Of a DNA stretch of 49,827 nucleotides, positions 7,925 through 16,080 are shown piece after piece. Source of the stretch: Myxococcales bacterium (GTDB lineage Bacteria > Myxococcota_A > Polyangia > Palsa-1104 > JAEUJZ01); NCBI GenBank assembly GCA_016794465.1, contig JAEUKA010000052.1:1-49827 (forward strand), written 5' to 3'. Positions within the stretch are counted from its first letter, which is position 1; each line of letters begins with the position of its first letter. Below the pieces are notes generated by a model. The model searched no databases, was not told the origin of the DNA, and saw only the letters and a program-made list of their open reading frames with translations. A program made the translations under genes and the position numbers.

Positions 7925-10717
7925 ATGGAACTGTTCACGGCGGCGACGACACTCGGCAAATTGCTGTCCACTGGCTACAGCCTCTACAAGGCAGTCCAGG
8001 GCAAGGGGGCCGACTTTGAGCTGGACATGAAGGCTTATGAGTCACTTGTCGAGCTGGGTGGGCAGCTTGGCAATTGGTTCCCCAAGGATTCATCGGCCAA
8101 GGATGCGGCGCAGGCGCTGGCGGTGCTCACGGTGGCGTTTGGCAAGGCATTCCGTGAGTGTTCTGGGGCGGTTCATGTGTTCAACGACAAGGCGCGACTG
8201 GAAGCGAACCTGACCGCAGCGGTGACTTGGGCGCAGCCTATCGGTCCGGCTGATCCCAAGAAGCCACCATGGTCGCTGCCCGATCTTCTGTCTGACCCCG
8301 AAAAAACACCCTACTTTGCATCGCTGTGGGCCGCGTTTACGCAGCGCAATCTTCCCGGCAAGGCTGGTCGCGATGACATCTCGAATTTTCCCGATCCTCT
8401 GATCGATGAGCCTAGCGGAGTGTCTCGGAATCGTTTTGAGCAGGTCTTTCGGCGAAATGTCGGTGAGCTGCTCGCCTCTCCTGTCGGTCGGGACTTAAGC
8501 TTGGCGGTGCTTCGGGTCGATGGCGCTTCCGAGCGTGCCCGATGGGTCGAGCGCCTGCTGGTTGCGGACATGGCCACTTGGAGCGAGCGTCACGTCTTCG
8601 GAAACGTCAGGGGCCACGAGACGCTTCCGGCGATGCCTCTCGGGAAGATGTATGTGGAACCGGGTGCCAGGTTGCGGGGGGAACGCGGACAGGACATCGC
8701 CGAGCCGATTTTGGCGAAACTTCGGGCAGAACTGAAAATTCACTCGTTGGTCGTGGTGACGGCGGACTTCGGTCATGGCAAGTCTTTGACGGCGCGGACG
8801 CTTGCCTATCAAACGGCGCAGTCATTCCTTGATAACGGCCGTCAACCGAGCGCAGCGCTAGATCGGCCTGTCTTTGTGAAGTGCCAAACAGCGTTCAGCA
8901 CTTCGAGTATTGAGCTGGCCCAAGCCGTGCGGCGGGCACAGTGGCTCGCGCTGAAAGACGAGCTGGGAATCGACGAGCTACCCGAAAGCGACGAAGCGCT
9001 CAGCCCTCCCAAGCAGAGCCAGCGCACCCTGTTTCTGCTCGATGGATTGGACGAAGTCGCATTTTTGGAGCGCGACTGTTTGCACTTTTTCGAGAAGTTG
9101 CGCGGTCAGTTGACCAGTCAGCACCGCGCCATCGTGTTCTCACGTCCGCACAGCTTGCCGACTGAAAAGCTCGCCGAGTGGGGCGTCCCTGTCTTCAACC
9201 TTCTGCCATTTGACACCGACGGTGATGGCCTCGGGGAAGCCGGTCAGTGGCTCACTCGCTGGAATGATTGCAGCGGTCGTCCTGCGATCGAGCCGTCGGC
9301 ACTTCAAACCGATGGGCTGGTGGACCTGGCCCGCACGCCGATCCTGCTCTTTATGATGGCCTACACCTGGGGCGATCTGAACGCGCTCTACTCCGACTGG
9401 CAGCCTCCTGAATCGGAGCATGGGACACAGGAAGAATCGAACGCCACTCCGCGAGATCTGTTCGCAGAGCAGGAAGCCATCTGGGATCGCAAGCATCGCA
9501 TCTATGAGGCGTTCTTCCGGGCGATTGCGTGGGGCAAATATGAGCGCGATCGAGATGGACATCCTGCGATCAAGAAAGCGGCCAGCGCACTACGCGAAGC
9601 GCTGGACGCTCGCTCTATGCTCGACGCGGTGACGCCGAATCCATCACGTAGTCTCGCTGAGACAGAGCGAGAACGGCTGCTACCAGCGATGCTGTGGCTG
9701 ATGGGGCGCGTTGCTTGGCGCTCGCGCTGTCTTCAGCAGGAACCCAAACCCAAGACGCTAACTCGCTCGCAGGTCGAACGACTCCTTGAAGATGAGCTAG
9801 ACATCGAGGACCCGAAGGTAACTGAAGTCGTTCGCGATGGACTGCTCTTGGCGATGCAAGCCGATCTGTCCGAAAGCAGCAGGCCGATTCTGTTTGGTCA
9901 CCAGTCCTTCCGCGAGTTCCTGGTTTCTCGCTGTTGGTCCGAGCTGCTGCGCGTGATTGTCGATCCCCAGACGGAGGCGGTACAGAAGACAGGACTCATC
10001 AAGATCCTACGGGATGGGCAACTACGTGAAGGGGACGATCGCAGCTTCGACTTCTTGCGCGCTCGACTGCGGCAGTGGCCCCAACCAGACCGTGAGCGCT
10101 TGTCTGAGTGGGCCTTGGCAGAGTTTGAAAACGACGCCATCGAAGCACAGCCGCCCACATTGAGAAGCGACACTCGTCGCGATTTTCGATGCACGGCTTT
10201 GGCGCTGGCCAGCACGGTCGCGCCCAAAGCTGGACTGCACCTGCGCAATAATAGATGTCTTCGTTCGCTCCTCGCTAGCTATTGGATTGAGCAAGACAAC
10301 TGCTCGTTGTGGGCAGTTCGCTTACTAGCAGATGAGTTGAAGGTGCCAGGAGCAAGAATCCCTGATGCGAACCTTACTGGGGCGAACCTTTCTAGGGCGA
10401 ACCTTTCTGGGGCGAACTTTTCTGGGGCGAACCTTTCTGGGGCGAACCTTTCTGGGGCGAACCTTGATGGGGCGGACCTTTCTGGTGCGAACCTTTCTGG
10501 GGCGAACCTTTCTGGGGCGACCCTTTATGGGACGAACCTTTATGGGACGAACCTTTATGGTGCGGACCTTTCTGGTGCGAACCTTTATTGGGTGCACCTT
10601 GATGGGGCGACCCTTTCTGGTGCGATCTTGGAAGAGGACACATTTCGGATGGCTGTCTCCCAAGGGGCAATCGTGGACGAAACCACCCGCGTCGTCAAAG
10701 GACCGATTCGTCAGTAG
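7925..10717 (+). CDS. NACHT-type STAND NTPase with C-terminal pentapeptide repeats, 930 aa
   Basis: Residues about 280-288 form a Walker A (ADFGHGKSLT) and about 369-378 the Walker B (LFLLDGLDEV), the LDGLDE form typical of NACHT. A winged-helix/helical region follows, with FGHQSFREFLVSR (the 'H.sFqEyl' block usual after NACHT domains). Residues about 820-905 are A-N-L-S-G type pentapeptide repeats, coded by 15-bp repeats with GGGGCGAACCTTTCT. Architecture and size match bacterial NACHT/Avs-type defence proteins, in which the C-terminal repeats sense a phage product. The N-terminal 270 residues would be the effector but match nothing I recognise. I use the ATG at 7925; a TTG at 7895 is less likely. 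Confidence 0.85.
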   Translation: MELFTAATTLGKLLSTGYSLYKAVQGKGADFELDMKAYESLVELGGQLGNWFPKDSSAKDAAQALAVLTVAFGKAFRECSGAVHVFNDKARLEANLTAAVTWAQPIGPADPKKPPWSLPDLLSDPEKTPYFASLWAAFTQRNLPGKAGRDDISNFPDPLIDEPSGVSRNRFEQVFRRNVGELLASPVGRDLSLAVLRVDGASERARWVERLLVADMATWSERHVFGNVRGHETLPAMPLGKMYVEPGARLRGERGQDIAEPILAKLRAELKIHSLVVVTADFGHGKSLTARTLAYQTAQSFLDNGRQPSAALDRPVFVKCQTAFSTSSIELAQAVRRAQWLALKDELGIDELPESDEALSPPKQSQRTLFLLDGLDEVAFLERDCLHFFEKLRGQLTSQHRAIVFSRPHSLPTEKLAEWGVPVFNLLPFDTDGDGLGEAGQWLTRWNDCSGRPAIEPSALQTDGLVDLARTPILLFMMAYTWGDLNALYSDWQPPESEHGTQEESNATPRDLFAEQEAIWDRKHRIYEAFFRAIAWGKYERDRDGHPAIKKAASALREALDARSMLDAVTPNPSRSLAETERERLLPAMLWLMGRVAWRSRCLQQEPKPKTLTRSQVERLLEDELDIEDPKVTEVVRDGLLLAMQADLSESSRPILFGHQSFREFLVSRCWSELLRVIVDPQTEAVQKTGLIKILRDGQLREGDDRSFDFLRARLRQWPQPDRERLSEWALAEFENDAIEAQPPTLRSDTRRDFRCTALALASTVAPKAGLHLRNNRCLRSLLASYWIEQDNCSLWAVRLLADELKVPGARIPDANLTGANLSRANLSGANFSGANLSGANLSGANLDGADLSGANLSGANLSGATLYGTNLYGTNLYGADLSGANLYWVHLDGATLSGAILEEDTFRMAVSQGAIVDETTRVVKGPIRQ

Positions 10718-10723
10718 GTCTAG

Positions 10724-10918
10724 GCGCAACATCGCTGCCGCCAACCTCACCCGAGCATCTGGGGTGCGGGGGTAGATGCGAGCCACCTTGCCCGGCTGGT
10801 AGCGCAGCGCTCGCCCGGCCATCTGCACCAGCGCGATCTCGCTTTCGGTGTCCCGGCTGATCCACACAGCTACGAACCCGCTAGCACTCCCCACGATCGG
10901 AGGGCCGCTAGCCTTCAC
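10724..10918 (-). pseudogene. Helicase C-terminal remnant
   Basis: The minus strand encodes 'VAVWISRDTESEIALVQMAG' running into GRALRYQPGKVARIYPRTPD. The QMAGRALR block fits motif VI (QxxGRxxR) of superfamily 2 helicases, and PGK with a following hydrophobic strand is the usual next block. The frame fades into the antisense of the NACHT repeats. Only about 60 residues survive, without motifs I-V, so it is a dead fragment. It could derive from a helicase of the type fused to the methyltransferase at the left edge, but that is a guess. Confidence 0.55.
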
Positions 10919-11039
10919 AGCACGGCGCGTGACCTAGCACATCGCGGAAAATACGCAAGAGGGTCGATTGGTACAACGCGGCGCGAAGGGTACGGCTCGA
11001 AGAATACACCCAGTTCAGGTGATCCACGCCTGGCTGTGA

Positions 11040-11925
11040 TTGGTGAGCCAGGGTTCCACCAGGAACGGATACGCGGACAAATGGACGACGGATGGCCTGA
11101 TAGGCATGCAGGCCGCCTTCAGCATCTGGCGCGTGGTCGGGTGGAAGTTCATGGACCAGGCGGCATTCTTGAGCGGCCAGCACGACTCCACCGTGCTTCT
11201 CACTGGCACAGGCCTGCTGGCGCTTTACCTGATGTGGCGCACACGTGGTTCGGCGAATGACAACCTGGTGGTCACCGCCATCGCGGTCGGCCTCACCTTC
11301 GGCATGACCGGCTTTCTGGCGCGTGACTCGTGGCGAAACGTCAACCAGGCGCGCGTTCTGTCGCGCAAGTTCTACGGTGACCTGGAGACCTACGATAAGG
11401 ACGCAGACGGCCCCATGGGGCCATCGCGTGTATTGCAGCACAGGACCATCGGGCACGGCGAACAGTTCGTCTGGCCGCAGACTCAACGCTTCGCCACGAC
11501 GTAGTTCGGGCGTAAGTCAGGCGTGGGTCTAGGTATCCAGCACATGCAGAGCCTGGGTCCGATGAACGTGGGCGTGATCGGACTGGGAGCGGGCACACTG
11601 GCCACTTACGCCCGGCCGATCGACAAATACACCTTCTACGAAATCAACCCGGCTGTGCTGAAGATCGCCGAAACGGAATTCACCTTCCTGAAGTTCTGCC
11701 TGGCTCCGAAGGAGATCGTGATGGGCGATGCGCGGCTCTCCATGGAAACAGGTCCGTCGCGCCAGTTCGACGTGCTGGCCGTGGATGCGTTTTCGGGCGA
11801 CGCCATTCCGGTCCACTTGCTTACCCGCGAGGCCAACGCTCTGTATTGGAGGCACCTGAAGCCCGATGGCATTCTGGCGGTACACGTGTCGAACCGGCAT
11901 CTGTCACTGGCTCCGGCGGTAGCCC
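11040..11925 (+). pseudogene. Fused membrane/spermidine synthase-like pseudogene
   Basis: Two segments in one frame are separated by an in-frame TAG at 11502-11504. The first has hydrophobic helices and ends RVLQHRTIGHGEQF. The second carries the spermidine-synthase Rossmann signature (VGVIGLGAGTLATYA), an acidic strand end (YEIN), then DAFSGDAIPVHLL. Family members carry Tyr at this point, so a TAC/TAT-to-TAG change is likely. The first membrane helices of the family and everything after HLSLAPAVA are missing, so both ends are truncated too. The intact protein would be a membrane-anchored aminopropyltransferase-like enzyme. Confidence 0.8.
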
Positions 11926-12025
11926 TCCCTGCCTATGACTCTGCAACTGGCCTAAATCGACACTGGTGCGTACTTTGGCCGCTCGCGGGGCACGCCCCTC
12001 ACCTGGGAGCGATTCAGCGAGATCT

Positions 12026-12813
12026 GTTGAGTAGCCCCGGGGGCTTTCGCCCCCGAGGCCCTCGCCAGATCCGGACGAGGAGATTTCCACCTATCCGGCT
12101 CTTCCGTGAATGTGTCTCGCCATTTGGCACTTGCTGCGCTACCCAAAGAAGTCTCGGTAACATGTTTGCCCGTCGTCTTGGCGTCGGTCATGGTTCTCTC
12201 CTTTGGTTCACATCCACACGGACCGCCTTTGCTCCGCCGGGTCCGGGGTGCCTTCCCGTTCCCCGACTTCTCAGCTCCTATGCAGTCCTCCGACTCCCTC
12301 GTTTCCTTCGGCCTCGGCTCCAGTCTGCCCTTGCCTTCGGCCTACCTCGGTGCGGGTGCTTGTTCTTTGCCGCCGGTGCCTGCATCCCGCGGACGCACCG
12401 AACGTCGGAGAGTGATAACCGGGTCTCCCGTACCACCGGATTGTTCCGAGGACAAACGTGGGCCTCCCAGGTTACGGGGCCGTCCTGATGTCGCGCGTGC
12501 CGTGGTCGTACACCCCGCCGGGTTCGCTGCCGCCCTCGCCCACTTCTTGCGGTCGGCGCGTCGTCGCCTTCGAGCCATTCAGCGCTCTCGGCACCCGGTA
12601 TGTCATAGATTTCGTGGCCGCATTCCCCACGGCCCACGCGCTTGTGTGCCTACGCTTCGCCGGTCGCGTTTCCGCTCCCGTCGCAAGGCTCGCTACTGGC
12701 TCGGGCGGGCTCACCCCTGGCCAGGCGGGCTTCGCACCCGCTGGACGACTTACAAGATTTCTTGAACTCATTGTATCATTCGATCCCTCTTGACCAGCAT
12801 TGCCTGGTCGCAC
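12026..12813 (-). ncRNA. ORF-less group II intron (reverse transcriptase lost)
   Basis: On the minus strand the element opens GTGCGACC, fitting the group II 5' consensus GUGYG, with an immediate GACCAG/CTGGTC hairpin. It ends in a 34-nt domain-V-like hairpin (12068-12101), an 11-bp GNRA-looped domain-VI-like stem (GCCTCGGGGGC/GCCCCCGGGGC) and a CTACTCAAC terminus at 12026. Before domain V there is an AAAGGAGAG site and an ATG at 12191 reading MTDAKTTGK, which from memory resembles the start of an intron reverse transcriptase; no RT domain follows. Length, about 788 nt, fits an intron whose ORF was deleted. The splice sites are my estimate. Confidence 0.7.
12068..12101 (-). ncRNA. Group II intron domain V hairpin
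   Basis: Exactly 34 nt, opening GAGCCGGAT and closing GTCCGGATC, with a GAAA in the apical loop. The lower stem keeps the catalytic AGC at positions 2-4. The pair usually G·U at position 3 is G·A here, and the upper stem (AGGTG/TCTCC) pairs imperfectly, so the ribozyme may be weakened or dead. Confidence 0.65.
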
Positions 12814-12859
12814 TGAAACGCTATCCGCTCCCACGTCCTCGGTTCAGGCGATCACTTCC

Positions 12860-13287
12860 CTAGTCATGGCACCAAAACCAGGAGCCGTCTCTACTGGAAT
12901 GCAGAACCGATCCGGATTCGACCGCATATACGTCGCTGGCAGAGCTTCCGTAGACTGGGGTCAGTTCGTTGAGACGTCCGATCTTTTGTTGGTTCCAGAC
13001 GTCATCCCCGGAGGAATGGAGGATGGTTCCGTCCAGACCGACCGCGTAAACATCACTGGGGCCGGAGCTCCAAGCAGAGTTGAGCCGAAGTCCGCTCTGG
13101 ACGAAGACCTGGGTCCAACCGTGCTTCCCCGACAGGTCTGGCTGGGCTAGGTCAAGCCTCGCCAGATCCGAAGACGGATAGAGATCGGAATCGCTGCTGC
13201 TCAATTCATCTGGCGACGCAGAGTCCTGTATCCGAGTGCAGCCGCCGGCAACCGCCAAAACGCCAGGAGTGTTCGTATCGAAGTCAT
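12860..13287 (-). pseudogene. BNR/beta-propeller lipoprotein, frameshifted and truncated
   Basis: The main frame contains repeated 'SGPSDVYAVGLDGTILHSSG' and GSSASDVYAVESGSVLHSS blocks, the W-x(n)-SDVYAVG-x-GxILH repeat common in myxobacterial secreted propellers. A signal peptide beginning MTSIRTLLA at 13287 is in another frame and joins VLAVAGGC (lipobox) if one base is added near 13262 in a short T run. The C-terminus stops after two repeats inside sequence shared with 36.4 and 39.8 kb (see findings), so it is also truncated. Confidence 0.6.
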
Positions 13288-13358
13288 GGGAAACGACCGT
13301 GGGGAGAGACCAGAACGAGGTGCACACCGCGAGCTCACTCTCTTGGTCAACCTCGCGC

Positions 13359-14717
13359 TCAGAAGCGCTGCGGATCCAGCTGATGGCGGTCCATCAGTCG
13401 TTTGAACTGCGTACGGTGCAGACCCAATGCTCTCGCCGCCGCTGACACATTGCCGTGGTGCTGACGGAGTGCGTCGCTGATGCGTGCTCGTTCGGCCAGT
13501 TCCTCCCGGTTGAGATGCGTCGCGGACGATGTCTCGCTTGATTCCGGTTTGGGCTCTGCAAAGGCAGTTCCCGCGCTGACGCTTAGGTGGGACGCCTCGA
13601 CTCGGGCACAGCCGCTGCTGAGCGCCGTCTGTGCGGCGGTGCGCACTTCCACGACCAGCTCACGGACGTTGCCGGGCCACGGACGGAGTAGGCATTTTTC
13701 CACAAGGGTGGCATGAACAAGCAGCCGCTCATCGACGGATTTGGCGACATTGCTGATGATCCACGGGATCTCTTCCGGTCGCTTGCGCAGCGGCGGCAGC
13801 GTAACGGCGGGGCGACCAATGCGGAAGTAGAGATCCTGACGAAACGAACCATTGGCCACTTGCACTCGCAGATCTTTGTTGGTCGCGGAGCAGAGCAAAA
13901 AGTCGACTGTGCGGGAACTCCAAGCGCCGAGCGGCACCAGTTCCTTGGTCTCGAGGACCCGCAGCAGCTTGGCCTGCGTCGTGAGATCCAGATCGGCGAT
14001 TTCGTCGAGGAACAGCGTGCCACGAGCGGCCGCTTCGATGTAACCGATGGAGTCCTCCACAGCGCCAGAGTAACTGCCCCGGCGGGCACCGAAGAGCAGG
14101 CGCTCGGCCAAACCCTGAGGAATCGCGGCGCAGTTGACGGGAACGAAGCGCCCATCATGAAATCGACCACTTCGATGGTACATCTTCGCCAGGTATTCCT
14201 TGCCGGCCCCGCTCTCGCCCGTGATGTGGAGCGGATTCCCAAATCGGCCGGCGTTCTCTACCTCGTGCAGGATCTGCTTCTGGGCCATTCCCGTGACATG
14301 ACCGTCGTTGACCAGCACGGACCCACTCAAAAACGGTCGAATGTCGCGTACCGGCAAGAACAGCGAATCGGCTGTCCGCAGCAGGTGCCGAGTCACGCAC
14401 GGCTGCTGGGGCGTCACGACCTCACCGTCCACTGCTGATCCGTTATGACTGCCGAGGTCCGTTGTGACAAAGTGCTGACCATCAAATACCACCCGAGTGT
14501 GCCGACGCGACATGCGCGGGTCGAGGCTGCCCAAGCGTGGGTCTTCGCGACCCAGCTCGAGCGAAGACTTATCCAGCGGCAGGGCGACGCACAGAGGGAC
14601 TCCGGAAGAGAACACCAGGACCAACCCAGGGACGCGGGATTCATCGCTGGGCTTGCCACTGCCCTGGACCTCGCCGTTCCCGAGGGTCGAAGGTGGAGCA
14701 GGCGATTCTGGAACCAT
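13359..14717 (-). CDS. FHA-domain sigma54-dependent transcriptional activator
   Basis: Domains in order: FHA (about residues 50-125; GRE, SRRH and SHNG phosphothreonine-binding residues), AAA+ (about 135-360; Walker A GESGAGKE 167-174, Walker B TLFLDE 234-239, FRQDLYFRIG arginine-finger region), and a C-terminal Fis-type HTH (about 420-447). The sigma54-contacting GAFTGA loop reads GSYSGA (214-219), a changed version known in some myxobacterial FHA activators. The FHA domain implies control by a Ser/Thr kinase. A TATAAT lies five bases before the ATG, suggesting a leaderless mRNA. It diverges from the ADYC lipoprotein gene, whose sigma54 promoter is its probable target. Confidence 0.9.
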   Translation of the reverse strand: MVPESPAPPSTLGNGEVQGSGKPSDESRVPGLVLVFSSGVPLCVALPLDKSSLELGREDPRLGSLDPRMSRRHTRVVFDGQHFVTTDLGSHNGSAVDGEVVTPQQPCVTRHLLRTADSLFLPVRDIRPFLSGSVLVNDGHVTGMAQKQILHEVENAGRFGNPLHITGESGAGKEYLAKMYHRSGRFHDGRFVPVNCAAIPQGLAERLLFGARRGSYSGAVEDSIGYIEAAARGTLFLDEIADLDLTTQAKLLRVLETKELVPLGAWSSRTVDFLLCSATNKDLRVQVANGSFRQDLYFRIGRPAVTLPPLRKRPEEIPWIISNVAKSVDERLLVHATLVEKCLLRPWPGNVRELVVEVRTAAQTALSSGCARVEASHLSVSAGTAFAEPKPESSETSSATHLNREELAERARISDALRQHHGNVSAAARALGLHRTQFKRLMDRHQLDPQRF

Positions 14718-14722
14718 GCTTG

Positions 14723-14728
14723 ATTATA
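14723..14728 (-). promoter_or_regulatory. Candidate -10 box for a leaderless transcript
   Basis: TATAAT on the minus strand ends five bases before the ATG of the FHA activator gene. This places the transcription start at about the start codon. No good -35 box is seen at the right distance. Confidence 0.45.
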
Positions 14729-14752
14729 CTTACAGGATCCACCTCTGGCGGG

Positions 14753-14806
14753 CGACACAAGTTGACACAGCGCCGTCGTGCCAGTTTGTGTCGAAGGGGG
14801 GTGTCA
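14753..14806. promoter_or_regulatory. Cluster of four GACAC half-sites (candidate activator-binding UAS)
   Basis: CGACACAA (14753-14760) and TTGTGTCG (14786-14793) form a perfect 8-bp inverted repeat. TGACAC (14763-14768) and GTGTCA (14801-14806) form a second, interleaved one. Each pair shares GACAC. The cluster lies 85-138 bp upstream of the -24 element at 14891, the usual enhancer distance for sigma54 activators, and just upstream of the divergent activator gene. Confidence 0.5.
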
Positions 14807-14889
14807 GAGCCGTGCGGTGGAACTGGTCAGCCCGCTGACTCCCGTCGTAGAAGACCCCGAGGTGGACGCTGAGCGGTTGGCGGTGACGC

Positions 14890-14905
14890 TGGCATGATTC
14901 TTGCT
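14890..14905 (+). promoter_or_regulatory. Sigma54 (-24/-12) promoter of the ADYC lipoprotein gene
   Basis: TGGCATGATTCTTGCT matches TGGCACG-N4-TTGCW except C to T at one position, with the required GG-to-GC spacing (14891 to 14903). The predicted start near 14916 gives a 40-nt leader. Confidence 0.75.
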
Positions 14906-14955
14906 GTGTCTGCTGAATGAACCATTCGACATCATTTGGGGAGGCTTGTGTTTAG

Positions 14956-16074
14956 ATGACGTTCACGAGTTCGCAGAAGGGGTCTCTTGCCATCCTTCCG
15001 TTCTTTTCCCTGCTGCTCGGCGGCTGTGGTGGTGCGTCTAGTGAGGAGGCTCCCCTGGGGCAAATCACGGCGGCCAAGATCTACAGCAGCAGTCCGAACG
15101 GCACCGGCATCCACGTGGGCTCGACGCAACCCGAGAGCTGGATCGGTCTCACGGGTACTTCGCTAACGTGGATTCTTACCGGACTTTCGCAGCGGAGCGA
15201 TGGCAGCTGGTGGGCGACTGGCTGGTACAGTCTAGACGGCGCGGTGCTCTCTGCCGATGCCCAGGTCCTCAGCGTCAAGTACGCTGGTATCAATCAGCGC
15301 TTGATGGCCGTTCACACCACCGGCTCTCGTCTGAGCATCGATCTGCGTGACTCCTTAGGAAATGTGCAGACCGTTCAAGACGACGCGTTGGTGGGGCTGA
15401 CGCTCAAGCTACAGGTTCCTGACCAGCTCGGACTCACCTACCAAAACTACTGGCTGCGAATCGACAGCTTCGATAGCGTCGACAGCCAAGCCGGCGATGT
15501 CTTTGGCTACCAAGTGAGCTATCTGCGAGACGAACTGCTTGGGGGGTCTTGGTCGAGCTACTGCAAGGGCCCGGGTGGCGAGGCCCAGCGCTCGGTATTT
15601 TACCAGGGAGCACAGTGGCACCCCATGAACGGAGCGCGCAGCGAAGGCGCGAATCTGATCACCATGACTTGTGAGAGCGGCTCGGTTGCCAGGTGTATGC
15701 GCTGGGGCTATCGACCGTGGGCCAGCTCGCAGCTCCAGAGTGGCTCGACGACCTCGCTAAGGGACCATCACCAGGCGTGCGTGCACATGAAACGCGCCTC
15801 CTACTGCGGAGACAGCCACGCCCAGACGATCGATGGGACGCAGATCTTTATCAACGACTTGCTGGACCCCGCGCTCCATTCTGGTCCGCTCGATGTCATT
15901 GAGGCCCTGTGGACTCCGACCGGAGCCAGCTGCGTCAGCAACCGTCGTCACCCGGAGCTGCCGTTCCTCGGCTGTCCTCTTCCTCTACCGACTTGTCAGG
16001 CGACCCCCAGCAGCGACTACGTGCTAGCGACCTCTCTGCCGCCCTCCGGCTCTCTGCTCGGCCTCATCGATTAA
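14956..16074 (+). CDS. ADYC-domain lipoprotein, 372 aa
   Basis: The signal peptide ends LLLGGC, a good lipobox, so the protein should be lipid-anchored. The C-terminal half has the ADYC-type block: 'YCKGPGGEAQRSVFYQGAQW', GANLITMTCESGSVARC, RWGYRPW, then HQACVHMKRASYCGD. The signature Ala-Asp-Tyr-Cys is Ala-Ser-Tyr-Cys here. Cysteine pairs suggest an oxidised, secreted fold. Family function is unknown; it is frequent in myxobacteria. A GGGGAGG lies 11 bases before the ATG. It is driven by the sigma54 promoter at 14890 and divergent from an FHA activator. Confidence 0.8.
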   Translation: MTFTSSQKGSLAILPFFSLLLGGCGGASSEEAPLGQITAAKIYSSSPNGTGIHVGSTQPESWIGLTGTSLTWILTGLSQRSDGSWWATGWYSLDGAVLSADAQVLSVKYAGINQRLMAVHTTGSRLSIDLRDSLGNVQTVQDDALVGLTLKLQVPDQLGLTYQNYWLRIDSFDSVDSQAGDVFGYQVSYLRDELLGGSWSSYCKGPGGEAQRSVFYQGAQWHPMNGARSEGANLITMTCESGSVARCMRWGYRPWASSQLQSGSTTSLRDHHQACVHMKRASYCGDSHAQTIDGTQIFINDLLDPALHSGPLDVIEALWTPTGASCVSNRRHPELPFLGCPLPLPTCQATPSSDYVLATSLPPSGSLLGLID

Positions 16075-16080
16075 GCCCCC

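Noticed and set aside
10365..10775. Repeat protein genes across the end of the NACHT gene in other frames and on the other strand
   Set aside because: They are produced by the 15-bp pentapeptide-coding repeats.
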